From Paenibacillus xylanexedens (GTDB taxonomy: Bacteria; Bacillota; Bacilli; Paenibacillales; Paenibacillaceae), in assembly GCF_001908275.1 (NCBI RefSeq), contig NZ_CP018620.1, positions 2,542,001 to 2,606,000 of the forward strand: a stretch of 64,000 nt of DNA, given 5' to 3'. Of the stretch, positions 50,853 through 60,275 are shown piece by piece. Each line of letters begins with the position of its first letter. Within the stretch, counting starts at the first letter, position 1. The position numbers and the translations under genes were made by a program. The notes beneath the pieces are model-generated. The model was not told the origin of the DNA and ran no database searches. It worked only from the letters and a program-made list of their open reading frames with translations.

Positions 50853-51896
50853 TTACACAAACGCCATCTCAAGGCTCCCGCGTCCATTTTCATAGGCGAC
50901 TTTGCCCAATGCTCCATTCACAAAGGTGAGCTGGGGCGGAACATGGCCGAGATCCACATCGTACAGTACAGGGACATCCAGATCCCCAAGTGCAGAGGAT
51001 AGGGCATCGGTAAAATTAAAATCGGCGGTATCGGAATAACCGGCAGGTCGGCCAAACATGAAACCTTTTACACCTGCAAACCAGCCAGCCTGTTTCATCT
51101 GCCACAGATGACGGTAGATATCCCCCGCGTTCATCTCACAGCTCTCCAGATACCAGATGGTTCCTTCGTCTGCACAATACTGATCCAGATATGATGCCAC
51201 GGGTGCATACGGCGTACCAATCAGACAGGTGATCGTATCCATACATCCGCCGATCAGCCGACCTGAGAACGCCACAGCGGTGTCTGCATCTTCCGAGTGG
51301 CTGAGCTGTTTCCATTGCGAAGGTGTATCCAGGTTAAATCCAGGCAATTCCGGTTTCCATGCCGATTGATAATGTGTGGAAGACGATTGTGTGATCTGTC
51401 CGCCGTATTTGGTCTGTAACACATCAATCCAGCGGGCAGTCACGGGATCGAGGGCGTTTGATCTTAGATCAACATAGTTGGTGCCATGTGCGGATGCTGT
51501 TCCGGTGATCAGGGTATAGGCGAACAGGAACGTACTGATATCCGAATATCCCATGACCCATTTGGGCGGTAATGTTTTCAAAGCTTCCCAATCCAGCAGG
51601 GGGAGGATATCCATCAGAAATTCTCCGCCCCATGGAGGGATAATGGCTTGAATATTTGGATTGCGGAAAAACTCATTCATCTCTTCGGCGCGTTCCTCTT
51701 TGGAGCCACTCACACATTTGGTGTTGTGGCGGAGCGATGGGCTTTCCACCACGCCAAAACCAAGGCGCTCCATATTACGTTTGCTCTCCTCAAGATAATG
51801 GTATAGGGATTCGCCTACACCGCTGGAGGGGGCTGCCACACCGATCATGTCCCCTTGCGCGAGTGGTTGCGGATAACGGATTGAACGATTATTCAT
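50853..51896 (-). CDS. S66-family LD-carboxypeptidase-like protein (MccF group)
   Basis: The 347-residue protein has the serine nucleophile in MGYSDIS, Glu in WYLESCE and His in DLGHVPPQ, which form the S66 Ser-Glu-His triad. Size and GGEFLMDILPLLDW agree with MccF/LdcA homologs that cut LD-peptides of peptidoglycan or microcin-like nucleotidyl peptides. GAAAGGG is about 10 nt before ATG 51896; an earlier start at 51923 is less likely. Confidence 0.88.
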   Translation of the reverse strand: MNNRSIRYPQPLAQGDMIGVAAPSSGVGESLYHYLEESKRNMERLGFGVVESPSLRHNTKCVSGSKEERAEEMNEFFRNPNIQAIIPPWGGEFLMDILPLLDWEALKTLPPKWVMGYSDISTFLFAYTLITGTASAHGTNYVDLRSNALDPVTARWIDVLQTKYGGQITQSSSTHYQSAWKPELPGFNLDTPSQWKQLSHSEDADTAVAFSGRLIGGCMDTITCLIGTPYAPVASYLDQYCADEGTIWYLESCEMNAGDIYRHLWQMKQAGWFAGVKGFMFGRPAGYSDTADFNFTDALSSALGDLDVPVLYDVDLGHVPPQLTFVNGALGKVAYENGRGSLEMAFV

Positions 51897-51990
51897 TGTG
51901 GAAACACCCTTTCTTGTGAGCATTGCTCATCTTCATGAATATTTCCATTATATAGATTAATCCGATTATTGAAAGCACGTTGTGTTCAGA

Positions 51991-53325
51991 TTAAGGGTTC
52001 ACAGGAATCTCCAATGAGAATGGTGACTTGATTTTCATCGGATAGGTGGAGATGTTCATCTTCACTTCACCTTTTAATTTGGCTCCATTTTCGATAGTAG
52101 AAGAAACAATCGTATGACTATCATCCGTCCCTTCCCCACTACTCCAACTGGTTCCAGGAACCTCATATGACTTCCCTTCACTGTCTTTAACATTTCCGAA
52201 AGAGAGAACGAACCCACCTTGCATACTGCCAGCAACAGAGAAGTCAATAATTAAATCGTTGCCTTCAACCTTGCTGCCAACCATCTTCAATCCAGGAGGA
52301 CCACCTGTAATCTGACGTGACTTCAGATCAAGTGAAAGATTCAGATCCTTTTTGTCCAATCCCGAGAAGCCAGATCCCTGCAAGGTCAGCTTTTTCGGTA
52401 TGGAGAAGTACATGCTTTCGAAGTATATGGAACGTTCATCCTCACCGGTTGAGGTATCTGTTCTCCACGCGCGGCCTTGCTCATCAACCAGTTGAAGATC
52501 GCTGAGGCCAAATACCTTCTTGGTATTTTTAGGATCAAAATTCACATCAAGCACAAGACGTGTTGGATACATAGTAGCCTGTTTCACATCAATACGCTGT
52601 CCATCCACTGTTAACGTCTGATTCACAGGAATGACCTTTTTCATGCCTTTGGTAAGATTCTTGTCTACCGGGAACGTTATTTTCCACTTTTCTGCACGCG
52701 TTGTATCTCTGGCCTTAAACACGACGCTCAGCTCTTCAGGAGGAGAGGTTCCATCCGAGAAGATCACGTCTATCATATTCTCATTCACATTCTCGTCTGG
52801 TGAAGGTGTTGGATAAGCGTGAGTAAACGCAACTGGAAGATCTTTACCGTTCTCATCGAGCAGATCAATATCATAGTTGAATTTCTCGGGATCTTTCATG
52901 CCTTTCATCGTGTAAAAAATAACCATACGTGACTCGTCTGTGATAATGCCATCAACGGTCAAGGAAGTACCATCATGCTCGTCGGTGACACCGATCTTCT
53001 GCAAGAGAGACTGATCGATCGCCATCATTAATCCTTTGTCCTGGCGAATCATACTCACAATGCCCTCCATTCCGGGCAATTGCTCTACAAAGGACGCAAA
53101 GGCGGGAGAGACGCGGATACAACCGGTAAACAACAGGATGAGGGCAGCTGCCGAGATGGAGCTCATATACCAGCGCAGCAGGGACTTTCGCTTACGGGCA
53201 GCCTGGCGGATTCCGGACTGCACAGCCTGATAGGCAGCATCCGGTACAGGCATGGTTTCGTACTCCGTCTTTTGAGTATTCAGACGTTCTTCCAATGTGT
53301 CGAATGAGTTTTGTTCATCCGTCAT
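51991..53325 (-). CDS. DUF4179-type anti-sigma factor (membrane-anchored)
   Basis: The 444-residue protein has a cytoplasmic N-terminus of about 50 residues, one TM (about 55-75) and a large outside region with the DUF4179 segment (about 90-230) and a DUF5643-like end (about 240-444). Its start overlaps the sigma factor stop by four bases, the standard layout for an ECF sigma factor with its cognate anti-sigma protein. Binding of the sigma factor through the N-terminus is an inference. Confidence 0.85.
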   Translation of the reverse strand: MTDEQNSFDTLEERLNTQKTEYETMPVPDAAYQAVQSGIRQAARKRKSLLRWYMSSISAAALILLFTGCIRVSPAFASFVEQLPGMEGIVSMIRQDKGLMMAIDQSLLQKIGVTDEHDGTSLTVDGIITDESRMVIFYTMKGMKDPEKFNYDIDLLDENGKDLPVAFTHAYPTPSPDENVNENMIDVIFSDGTSPPEELSVVFKARDTTRAEKWKITFPVDKNLTKGMKKVIPVNQTLTVDGQRIDVKQATMYPTRLVLDVNFDPKNTKKVFGLSDLQLVDEQGRAWRTDTSTGEDERSIYFESMYFSIPKKLTLQGSGFSGLDKKDLNLSLDLKSRQITGGPPGLKMVGSKVEGNDLIIDFSVAGSMQGGFVLSFGNVKDSEGKSYEVPGTSWSSGEGTDDSHTIVSSTIENGAKLKGEVKMNISTYPMKIKSPFSLEIPVNP

Positions 53326-53837
53326 GAGGATACATCTCCTTTCGTTTCAAGTTGATCACGGAGCTGTCCGAGTGCCCGATGTAATCGGGATTTTACAGTT
53401 CCGGTCGGGATGTCGAGAATATCGGCAACTTCAGTTAAGGAGAAACCTTCGAAATAACTCAGAATAATAATCTGTTTGCAATCCCGGTCAAGAGTGGAGA
53501 CGGCGGCAGCAAGATCGGGGTCCGCAGGACGATCCCAACTGCTGGATTCATGAATCTCGGTGACGGGACGGAAACGACTTTTGCGTTTGCGTTCGTCTGC
53601 ACAGTAGTTGAGCATAATGCGGATGAGCCAAGTGCCAAAGTAGGAGGGCTCTTTTAATTTTTTGAGTTGACGGAACGCTCTGAAGGTTGATTCCTGAATC
53701 GCTTCGAGCGCATCACCTTCGTTATGCAGATAGGCATAGGCGATACGGTACAGTCGGCTCTGATGTAATTCCATTAAGGCTGCGAAAGCCTCGGCATCCC
53801 CTTTTTGTGCGGCGATGGTGAGATGAGTAGGGGTCAC
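53322..53837 (-). CDS. ECF-type RNA polymerase sigma factor
   Basis: The 171-residue sigma factor has a sigma-2 region (ALEAIQESTFRAFRQL, FGTWLIRIMLNYCADERKRK) and a sigma-4 helix-turn-helix (SLTEVADILDIPTGTVKSRL). Its usual target promoters are unknown. It overlaps the DUF4179 protein. A GAACC-N15-CGGTCT motif lies at 53871-53896 on the minus strand and could be an autoregulated ECF promoter. Confidence 0.92.
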   Translation of the reverse strand: MTPTHLTIAAQKGDAEAFAALMELHQSRLYRIAYAYLHNEGDALEAIQESTFRAFRQLKKLKEPSYFGTWLIRIMLNYCADERKRKSRFRPVTEIHESSSWDRPADPDLAAAVSTLDRDCKQIIILSYFEGFSLTEVADILDIPTGTVKSRLHRALGQLRDQLETKGDVSS

Positions 53838-53927
53838 ATGGCTCCTCCTTTCATGGATATGTTGAGTATTAGACCGTGTAAGGCTCCAAACGGTTCTTAT
53901 TTTCTGAAAAAAATGTAATCGAACAAC

Positions 53928-53981
53928 AAATAACCGTCAGACCTCCTCTTTGTACTCCAAAAAGAGTTCTGGCGGTTATTT
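53928..53981 (-). terminator. Hairpin between the ankyrin and sigma genes
   Basis: AAATAACCG (53928-53936) and CGGTTATTT (53973-53981) form the outer stem, with CAGA/TCTG inside. It can terminate the leftward ankyrin transcript before the sigma gene promoter. Confidence 0.65.
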
Positions 53982-54003
53982 ATGTTTTCACTCTAGCTGA
54001 TCA

Positions 54004-54531
54004 TTATTGCTGTTGCGCTGTTACGGCTGCTCGCAGACATGAAGCTGTAGATGTGTTACCACGTTCAAGTGAAATCTCCAGTGCGGTCTGGCCTGCTGAG
54101 TTTAGCGCGTTTGGATCAGCTCCATGCTGAAGTAACATCTCGATAAGTTCGATCTGATCCGTATGAAATGCAGCGGAGTGCAACGCATATTGTCCATCGC
54201 TGTCCAGAATATTCGTGGATGCCCCATGTTCGAGTAAAAGTTGGATAACTTCTGGTGAACGTTCTCCGGCAAGTGCGGCATGCAGTGCAGTATTGGACGG
54301 AATAAAGGAAATCTTGGAATGAGAAAGGGCGTTAACATCCGCTCCATGCTCCAGAAGAAGACGAACTACTCCTGCTTGTCCATAATGAGAGGCATATCCC
54401 AGCGGAGTTAACCCTTCCTGATTTTCAGTATTGGTGAGTTCCGGGTGAGAAGCGAGCAATAATTGCAGGTTGGCCACATCTCCAGACTGTGCAGCCTGAA
54501 ATAGTTGATTAATTTGTTCTGCATGATTCAT
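54004..54531 (-). CDS. Ankyrin-repeat protein
   Basis: The 175-residue protein is built from four to five ankyrin repeats (GLTPLGYASHYGQAGVVRLL; NTALHAALAGERSPEVIQLL; GQYALHSAAFHTDQIELIEML; GQTALEISLERGN). These mediate protein contacts; the partner is not known. TGGAGG is 8 nt before ATG 54531. It follows the AraC gene by 68 bp and likely shares its transcript. Confidence 0.9.
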   Translation of the reverse strand: MNHAEQINQLFQAAQSGDVANLQLLLASHPELTNTENQEGLTPLGYASHYGQAGVVRLLLEHGADVNALSHSKISFIPSNTALHAALAGERSPEVIQLLLEHGASTNILDSDGQYALHSAAFHTDQIELIEMLLQHGADPNALNSAGQTALEISLERGNTSTASCLRAAVTAQQQ

Positions 54532-54599
54532 AAGGAATACCTCCATCTGATGAGATAATGTAATTATAGATGTTCCTCTTCAGAGGTTCTTCTTCATAA

Positions 54600-55469
54600 T
54601 CACCTTTTTGCCCGCAGCTGGGAAGGAGAGCTATGGAAGCGTCTAGTGAATAATGAACTGAACGAACCGAGGCTCTCGAAGCCCACATCATAACAGATAT
54701 TGGTGACAGACCTGTCCGAATCAAGCAAAAGCTGATTCGCAGCCAATAGTCTACATTCAGTCAGATAACGATGGGGTGAAGTACCAAACAACTTTTTATA
54801 ACTGCGTAGAAAATGATTCACGGATAGTTGTGCAGCCGCTGCTGTCTGTTCTAGCGTTAACGGCTGATCATAGTAGGCGGAGATATACTCATGCCCGATA
54901 TAGACTCTTCGGTACAACTCTTCTCGGGTTGAACGTCTGATCATATCCAGTTCGTTGATCTCTTGCTGAACGTTACGGTGTAGATCCAGCATGTGAACAG
55001 CAAGCTGATGAAGCTGCTCCGCCATTGCCCAGGAGTCCAGCCTGTCTTGACTGTAGAAATTCCGCAAATGATTCAGGGCTGCGCCAAGCCGATTATCCAT
55101 CGCGTATGTACGTTCTACCCATTCCATCTTGCTTGAGGGTGAATAACTATACGGCTCATCAAGTAGCCGAAGATCACTGGTCATTAGATTCCGACCGATC
55201 TCTTCCACATAACCGGGAGGAAAGAAGATACAGAAGGATTCAACTGGAGTAGATGAATCAATGTGAAGACTATATTCCTGGCCCTCATTCAGAAGCAGAT
55301 AGTTCTCATTATTGACTGCGAAGTGACCGCGTCCCGCTTCATAGAGCGTTTTTCCGTTACGGAATGTTTTCAGTGATAGCGAGCCGCTGCCTTTCCAATC
55401 GAATTGGGAACTCGATTCATGCAGAATGAAGGGTACAGGTTGAGGAAGAGGAATCTCCAACACTTGCAA
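54600..55469 (-). CDS. AraC-family transcriptional regulator
   Basis: The 289-residue protein has an N-terminal cupin-like sensor (about 20-110) and a C-terminal double helix-turn-helix (LTLEQTAAAAQLSVNHFLRSY and VTNICYDVGFESLGSFSSLF). The ligand is unknown. It lies 12 bp after the GNAT-Nudix gene and before the ankyrin gene, all in one direction, so the three probably form an operon. Confidence 0.9.
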   Translation of the reverse strand: MQVLEIPLPQPVPFILHESSSQFDWKGSGSLSLKTFRNGKTLYEAGRGHFAVNNENYLLLNEGQEYSLHIDSSTPVESFCIFFPPGYVEEIGRNLMTSDLRLLDEPYSYSPSSKMEWVERTYAMDNRLGAALNHLRNFYSQDRLDSWAMAEQLHQLAVHMLDLHRNVQQEINELDMIRRSTREELYRRVYIGHEYISAYYDQPLTLEQTAAAAQLSVNHFLRSYKKLFGTSPHRYLTECRLLAANQLLLDSDRSVTNICYDVGFESLGSFSSLFTRRFHSSPSQLRAKR

Positions 55470-55481
55470 GCACCTCCAAGC

Positions 55482-56582
55482 TTAATTCTGGTTATACAGC
55501 TTCTTCACAGCTTCCAGCCCAGGCACGGCAAAGCAGGCGAGTGGAGAGGGCAGATCATTCAATGGGAACCAGCCGATCTCACCGATGGCTCCGCCTTCTT
55601 CCAGATTATGAGCATGACCGCCAATCACCTTGGTGGAATAGAGCACGGATATCCAATGTTCCTTCTGCTCTGGCTGGATCGTCTCCGCCGTGCAGAGCAG
55701 ACTGTCAATGGCGATATCCAGATTCACTTCCTCCTTGATTTCACGGATGACGGCAGTTTCCAGTGATTCATAGGGATCGACTTTCCCGCCAGGAATACTC
55801 CAAGTGTGCTGTTCGGGCTGACGATTCCGCCAAGCGAGAAGCACTTCGCCCCGTTCATTCAGGATGACCGCACCTACGCCGATGCGAGGTGAAATTTCAG
55901 ATTCACCTTTTGGAACAGAACTTAATTCCGACATTGACAGCGCAGCTTGTTCGTTCCCATTACGTTGTGAAAAACCACCCGCGTCCATTTCCCCAGATTG
56001 AGGAGTGTGAGTAGACTGGAATGACAATGGAAGCCCAGACTGTGCCGACCATTCTTCCGCAAGGATACTCATCGAGATCAGGTCATAATGCATGCCATCC
56101 CGCAAAACTGCTGAACGCTGGCGACCCTCTTCCCGGAATCCAGCTTTTAGGTACGCACGTCTAGCGGCTTCATTGTATTCAATGACTTCCAGCGCAATCC
56201 GGTTCAGGTTCAATTCGTGGAATCCATATCGAAGAATCAGAGCAAGGGCATCACTGCCGTAACCTTTACCCCGATCATTTTCTTCGCCGATGCCAATGGC
56301 AAGACGAGCGGAGCGATTGTTCCATTCAATCCGGTAGAGGGCTGTGAATCCAATGAATCGGTTACCCTCCAGTGTACGTAATGCAAATTCAAATCCGTTG
56401 TCTCGGCGGACAGAGGAGGATCCTGTCTCATCCGGCGTTAACGGAATAGCGATATCAGTATCCATGTTGCGCAAATATTCATAATCATCTGTGAAGCGGG
56501 AGAGACGCATGCAATCTTCCGGGCATGGGGCCGCTAATCTGACTTTGGATCCTTGAAAACCATTTAAATGACGTGGAGACAT
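55482..56582 (-). CDS. GNAT acetyltransferase-Nudix hydrolase fusion
   Basis: The 366-residue protein has an N-terminal GNAT domain (about 10-180; ENDRGKGYGSDAL is the CoA loop) and a C-terminal Nudix domain (about 230-360) with GKVDPYESLETAVIREIKEE; the last Gly of the box is Asn. A Ser/Gly linker joins them. Both activities in one chain suggest a small molecule is both modified and hydrolysed, but substrates are unknown. The reading frame is continuous, with no frameshift sign. Confidence 0.85.
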   Translation of the reverse strand: MSPRHLNGFQGSKVRLAAPCPEDCMRLSRFTDDYEYLRNMDTDIAIPLTPDETGSSSVRRDNGFEFALRTLEGNRFIGFTALYRIEWNNRSARLAIGIGEENDRGKGYGSDALALILRYGFHELNLNRIALEVIEYNEAARRAYLKAGFREEGRQRSAVLRDGMHYDLISMSILAEEWSAQSGLPLSFQSTHTPQSGEMDAGGFSQRNGNEQAALSMSELSSVPKGESEISPRIGVGAVILNERGEVLLAWRNRQPEQHTWSIPGGKVDPYESLETAVIREIKEEVNLDIAIDSLLCTAETIQPEQKEHWISVLYSTKVIGGHAHNLEEGGAIGEIGWFPLNDLPSPLACFAVPGLEAVKKLYNQN

Positions 56583-56693
56583 GTTGCACCTCTTTTGTTC
56601 GATATGAAATCAATCGTTTCTCCCCATTATACTACGAACAGGAGCGGATACCGAAAATTGGCACAAAACGAGCTACACTCAGGGGAAAAAATC

Positions 56694-56722
56694 ATAAAAA
56701 AAAGCAGCCGTTTCGGGCTGCT
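56694..56722 (-). terminator. Intrinsic terminator of flgB
   Basis: GCAGCCC (56715-56721, minus strand) pairs with GGCTGC, and T residues follow (56694-56702). Confidence 0.88.
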
Positions 56723-56732
56723 TGTACATTCA

Positions 56733-57143
56733 TTATTTCAGATCATTCAATAAATTCTTCATTTTTTTGTAATGTCCACTGACCCGATCAACCATGTAGT
56801 TATACATGAGCTGATTCTCCGAAAGATTCGCCATTTCCTTGTCAATGTCAACGTTATTGTTGTTATTGTTCATGGCTGTTTCGTTGTTCTCGACAATTCG
56901 GTACTGTACGATCGAAGAATTGGGATCACTGATAGGAAAGTGTTTGTCATGAGTCCGCTTCATGGCGAGCTGATCTGTTTTGCCATTTTCAACGATACGT
57001 CTCAACTCTTCCTGAAACTCTACCGTTTTCTTTTTGTAGTTGGGCGTGTCTGCATTGGCTATGTTGTTGGTAATGGCATTGTGCTGTGCAGTAAGCGCTT
57101 GTAACAGTGATTCGTTACGTCTTGTCGTATTCGTTTCGATCAC
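56733..57143 (-). CDS. flgB: FlgB-like flagellar basal-body rod protein (orphan)
   Basis: The 136-residue protein has the rod signature NNIANADTPNYKKKTVEF and the C-terminal helix NQLMYNYMVDRVSGHYKKMK. FlgB starts the proximal rod in the periplasmic or cell-wall side. AAGGAG is 9 nt before GTG 57143, preferred over GTG 57161. No other flagellar gene is near, and the gene has its own terminator, so it is an orphan paralog. An Asn-rich run (NNNNNN) is in the middle. Confidence 0.85.
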   Translation of the reverse strand: MIETNTTRRNESLLQALTAQHNAITNNIANADTPNYKKKTVEFQEELRRIVENGKTDQLAMKRTHDKHFPISDPNSSIVQYRIVENNETAMNNNNNNVDIDKEMANLSENQLMYNYMVDRVSGHYKKMKNLLNDLK

Positions 57144-57326
57144 GGGCTCAGTCTCCTTCACTGTAGATTGTACAGTTACTTCTATAATAAGAAATAAAGT
57201 TGCACACTGTCAACATAACAAAGAAAAAGACAAGCACATGCCGGAGGTCCCCCATAAAGAAGAACCCTGCCTTCATGAAATCTTGTCTTAGATTTTGCCC
57301 TTGTGGATCAGCGTTGAACAACCTCT

Positions 57327-58142
57327 TTAAGAGGGACGATTAATATTTTTGCCGTAATAGATCTCGTCCATCTCCAGCTTCAGCCACTCCGTAATCTCCT
57401 GTTGTTCCTTCTTGCTCAGCTTATCTTTGGTGTACCCAAACAGATAATTGTCGAGATCAAATTCCCTCAGTTTACATTTGGTGTGAAAAATGTTCTCCTG
57501 ATAAACGTTCACGTCAATCATGTCAAAGCTGCTCTTGATCTCATCCGGAATATAATTCTGAATCGAGCCGATCTCATGGTCAATGAACAGCTTGCGTCCG
57601 CTCGTATCCCGCGTAAAACCACGCACCCTGTAATCCATCGTCATAATGTCCGTATCAAAGGAGTGGATCAGATAATTCAGTGCCTTAAGCGGTGAGATCT
57701 CACCACAGGTGGAGACATCAATGTCCGCACGGAAGGTACTAATACCTTCACTAGGATGAAATTCAGGGTAGGTGTGCACAGTGATATGGCTTTTATCCAG
57801 CTGCATGACAACGTTATCGGGCAGAGGGCCGGGAGATTCATCGAGTGATTCTTCAGGGATCTCCACGATTGGACCTTCGGAGACAAGCATCGTCACACTC
57901 GCACCTTGAGGCACGTAATCCTGCTGGGCAACATTAAGAACGTGGGCTCCGATGATGTCGGAGACGTTGTTCAGAATTTTACTCAGCCGTGCGGCGTTAT
58001 ACTGTTCATCAATATATTCAATGTAAGCTTCGCGTTCATCTTTGGTTTTGGTATAACAAATATCGTACATATTAAAGCTGAGCGACTTGGTCAGGTTGTT
58101 AAATCCATGCAGTTGAATGCGCTGCTCTGGCGTAATTGTCAT
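57327..58142 (-). CDS. speD: S-adenosylmethionine decarboxylase proenzyme
   Basis: The 271-residue SpeD has the self-cleavage site [12 protein letters not shown], where the Ser becomes the pyruvoyl group, and Cys in [15 protein letters not shown]. Length is close to the E. coli type. It makes decarboxylated AdoMet for spermidine synthesis. AAGGGG precedes ATG 58142; ATG 58172 is less likely. It is about 150 bp from the FlgB start and no speE is seen nearby. Confidence 0.92.
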   Translation of the reverse strand: MTITPEQRIQLHGFNNLTKSLSFNMYDICYTKTKDEREAYIEYIDEQYNAARLSKILNNVSDIIGAHVLNVAQQDYVPQGASVTMLVSEGPIVEIPEESLDESPGPLPDNVVMQLDKSHITVHTYPEFHPSEGISTFRADIDVSTCGEISPLKALNYLIHSFDTDIMTMDYRVRGFTRDTSGRKLFIDHEIGSIQNYIPDEIKSSFDMIDVNVYQENIFHTKCKLREFDLDNYLFGYTKDKLSKKEQQEITEWLKLEMDEIYYGKNINRPS

Positions 58143-58299
58143 GGTTGCAGTTCCCCTTATCCCATACGACATATCATCGCAGTTATAATACTACTTATAC
58201 CCAACCTGCCTCGAAAAAAAACATATGTACGTCATTCAAAATACGATTCCCCTCTGATGAAAGCTATGCATGAATGGACTTCAGATGATCTACATTTTT

Positions 58300-58878
58300 T
58301 CAGAATGAAGAATCGTCGAAGTCCGCAATATCGTTCATGCGCTCATCCTCAGCTACAGATTGAATATCCTCTGAAGTGACACTGATGATTGTATAGTCCT
58401 CGTTCTGCTGTTTCTTCACGGCTTTTTCCTTCACAAAACGGGGGCTGCCTTCTCCGGCATCTTCGTCATAGACGAGCAGAAGACCGTCGCTTTTACGCAG
58501 CAACAGGTCATCCCGTGCAGTGAACTGCCAAGGCCCGATATAAGGTTGATTGCTAATCGCACCGTAATAGTCCACACCCGAGAGGATGGAACGGTAATAC
58601 TCCTGCTTGTCTTCTTTCCATTGCTCCTCAGGGTTCTGAAAGGCAGTGATAATCGACAGTTTCAGATGTGGATACGTCTTCTTCAGATCAATGACCACTT
58701 CGCAGGCCCACAGATCCACACCGTATTGCCCCGGCGTCAGCACCCATTCCAGACCATCCTCGACAAGTGGAGTGAGGCGGGAGGAGATGGCTTTTTTGAT
58801 AAAAGGAATACCTTCATGCTTCTGTCCAAAAATTTGCAATTCATGTGCCCGGTAACCGGTGATCAACAGATTTTTCAG
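58300..58878 (-). CDS. ypsA: YpsA-like protein (DUF1273, SLOG superfamily), CTG start
   Basis: The 192-residue protein has the Rossmann-like SLOG opening LLITGYRAHELQIF and GQYGVDLWACEVV. YpsA of Bacillus subtilis affects division and filament response; the molecular function is not settled. The best start is CTG 58878: AAGGAGG (58887-58893) is 8 nt away, and family proteins start close to KNLLITGYR. TTG 58866 is 20 nt from it. A non-standard CTG start would be notable. Confidence 0.8.
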   Translation of the reverse strand: MKNLLITGYRAHELQIFGQKHEGIPFIKKAISSRLTPLVEDGLEWVLTPGQYGVDLWACEVVIDLKKTYPHLKLSIITAFQNPEEQWKEDKQEYYRSILSGVDYYGAISNQPYIGPWQFTARDDLLLRKSDGLLLVYDEDAGEGSPRFVKEKAVKKQQNEDYTIISVTSEDIQSVAEDERMNDIADFDDSSF

Positions 58879-58937
58879 TGTCCGTTCCTCCTTTCAGGCA
58901 TGATCCATGAATCAGCCGATTCTCTATAAAGAAACAG

Positions 58938-60086
58938 TTATTTCACAGGTGGAGTTTCTGCACGGAACGGATACAGGAATGGCTTTGGAATATCCGTTTC
59001 GAATGACATTAACTCATCCGTTGTGGGATGGATAAATGAGAGTATACGTGCATGAAGTCCGAGACGGCCGAGATCTCTTGTACGTGCACCATATTTTCTG
59101 TCACCGGCAATCGGATGTCCGAGATCTTCCATATGCACACGAATCTGATTTTTGCGGCCTGTCTCCAGACGCACTTCCAGCAGGGAGAACTCACGGTTCG
59201 ACTTCAGACGTTTGTAATGTGTGATGGCATGTTGTCCATCATTCGGACGAGAGCTGGAATACATTTTCAGCGTTTTGGTTTCCTTCAACCAGGAAGAGAT
59301 GGTACCTTCTTCTTTGGCTACCGAACCTTCAACAAGGGCAACGTAGACGCGGTCCTGTACATTTTCTTTCCAGTTGTTTTGCAGCTTCTGCTGCACCTCT
59401 TCACTTTTGGCAAACATCATCACACCCGACGTATCCCGATCCAGACGATGGACAACAAAGATCCGGTTGAGCGGATTGGTGCGGCGCACATGCTCTGTTA
59501 GTTGGCGATAAGCCGTCAGGTCATCTGTCTTGTCAGCGGCAATGGACAATAGTCCGGCTTCCTTACGGATCACAATGATATCATCGTCTTCATGCAAAAT
59601 GTTAATACCCGTCAAGGAAGGAGCAGCGACTGCACCTTCTTTTCGAATGTAGACAATCTGACCTGGCGTCAGCGCTTCATTAAACTTGGTTACGACCTTC
59701 TGATCCACGGATACCTGTCCACGACCCAGAATGGACTTCACTGCGTTCCGTCCTGATTTCAGATGCTGCAACAGGAAATTCAACAGTTCGTCCGGTTCGG
59801 TTACTTTGTACTGGCGTGGTGGTTCCTGCTTGCGATAGTAGGAATTGCCTGGTCGTTTAGATGCGCTGGCATTTTTGGGTTTGTTACCTCCAGCTTTCTT
59901 GGGTGCACCCGATGATTTTGCGGTTATTGGCTTCTTATTCTCCTCCGTATTGCGTGATGCGGAAGCACCTGATGTTTTGGCAGATGAGAAGTTAGACTTG
60001 CCGGAACGTGCTGTAGATGAACCTGCGTATGTTTTTCCCTTGGCCGAGGCCGATGTTTTGCCTGTTGGACGTTTGCGTTTATTCAT
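58938..60086 (-). CDS. RluA-family pseudouridine synthase
   Basis: The 382-residue enzyme has a basic low-complexity N-terminus (about 1-90, Lys/Ser/Ala/Gly-rich), an S4-type RNA-binding segment (about 110-160) and a synthase core with HRLDRDTSGVMMFAKS (catalytic Asp). The low-complexity tail is uncommon for the family and probably binds RNA. AAGGAG is 10 nt before ATG 60086. Confidence 0.9.
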   Translation of the reverse strand: MNKRKRPTGKTSASAKGKTYAGSSTARSGKSNFSSAKTSGASASRNTEENKKPITAKSSGAPKKAGGNKPKNASASKRPGNSYYRKQEPPRQYKVTEPDELLNFLLQHLKSGRNAVKSILGRGQVSVDQKVVTKFNEALTPGQIVYIRKEGAVAAPSLTGINILHEDDDIIVIRKEAGLLSIAADKTDDLTAYRQLTEHVRRTNPLNRIFVVHRLDRDTSGVMMFAKSEEVQQKLQNNWKENVQDRVYVALVEGSVAKEEGTISSWLKETKTLKMYSSSRPNDGQHAITHYKRLKSNREFSLLEVRLETGRKNQIRVHMEDLGHPIAGDRKYGARTRDLGRLGLHARILSFIHPTTDELMSFETDIPKPFLYPFRAETPPVK

Positions 60087-60275
60087 GAATAATAATCTCC
60101 TTCTGAACAGCCTGTACCGCTTGTGTGCATACGATCCGTTCATTTCGTTATGCAGTTCAATATACCACTAACAGTCGACAAATAAAAATAGGTTCATGGA
60201 ATCTGCTATACATCCAATCCGAAGAGTTGTGAGATTCATAGGATATGTTATCCCATAGCATTGGAGGTGTTACTC

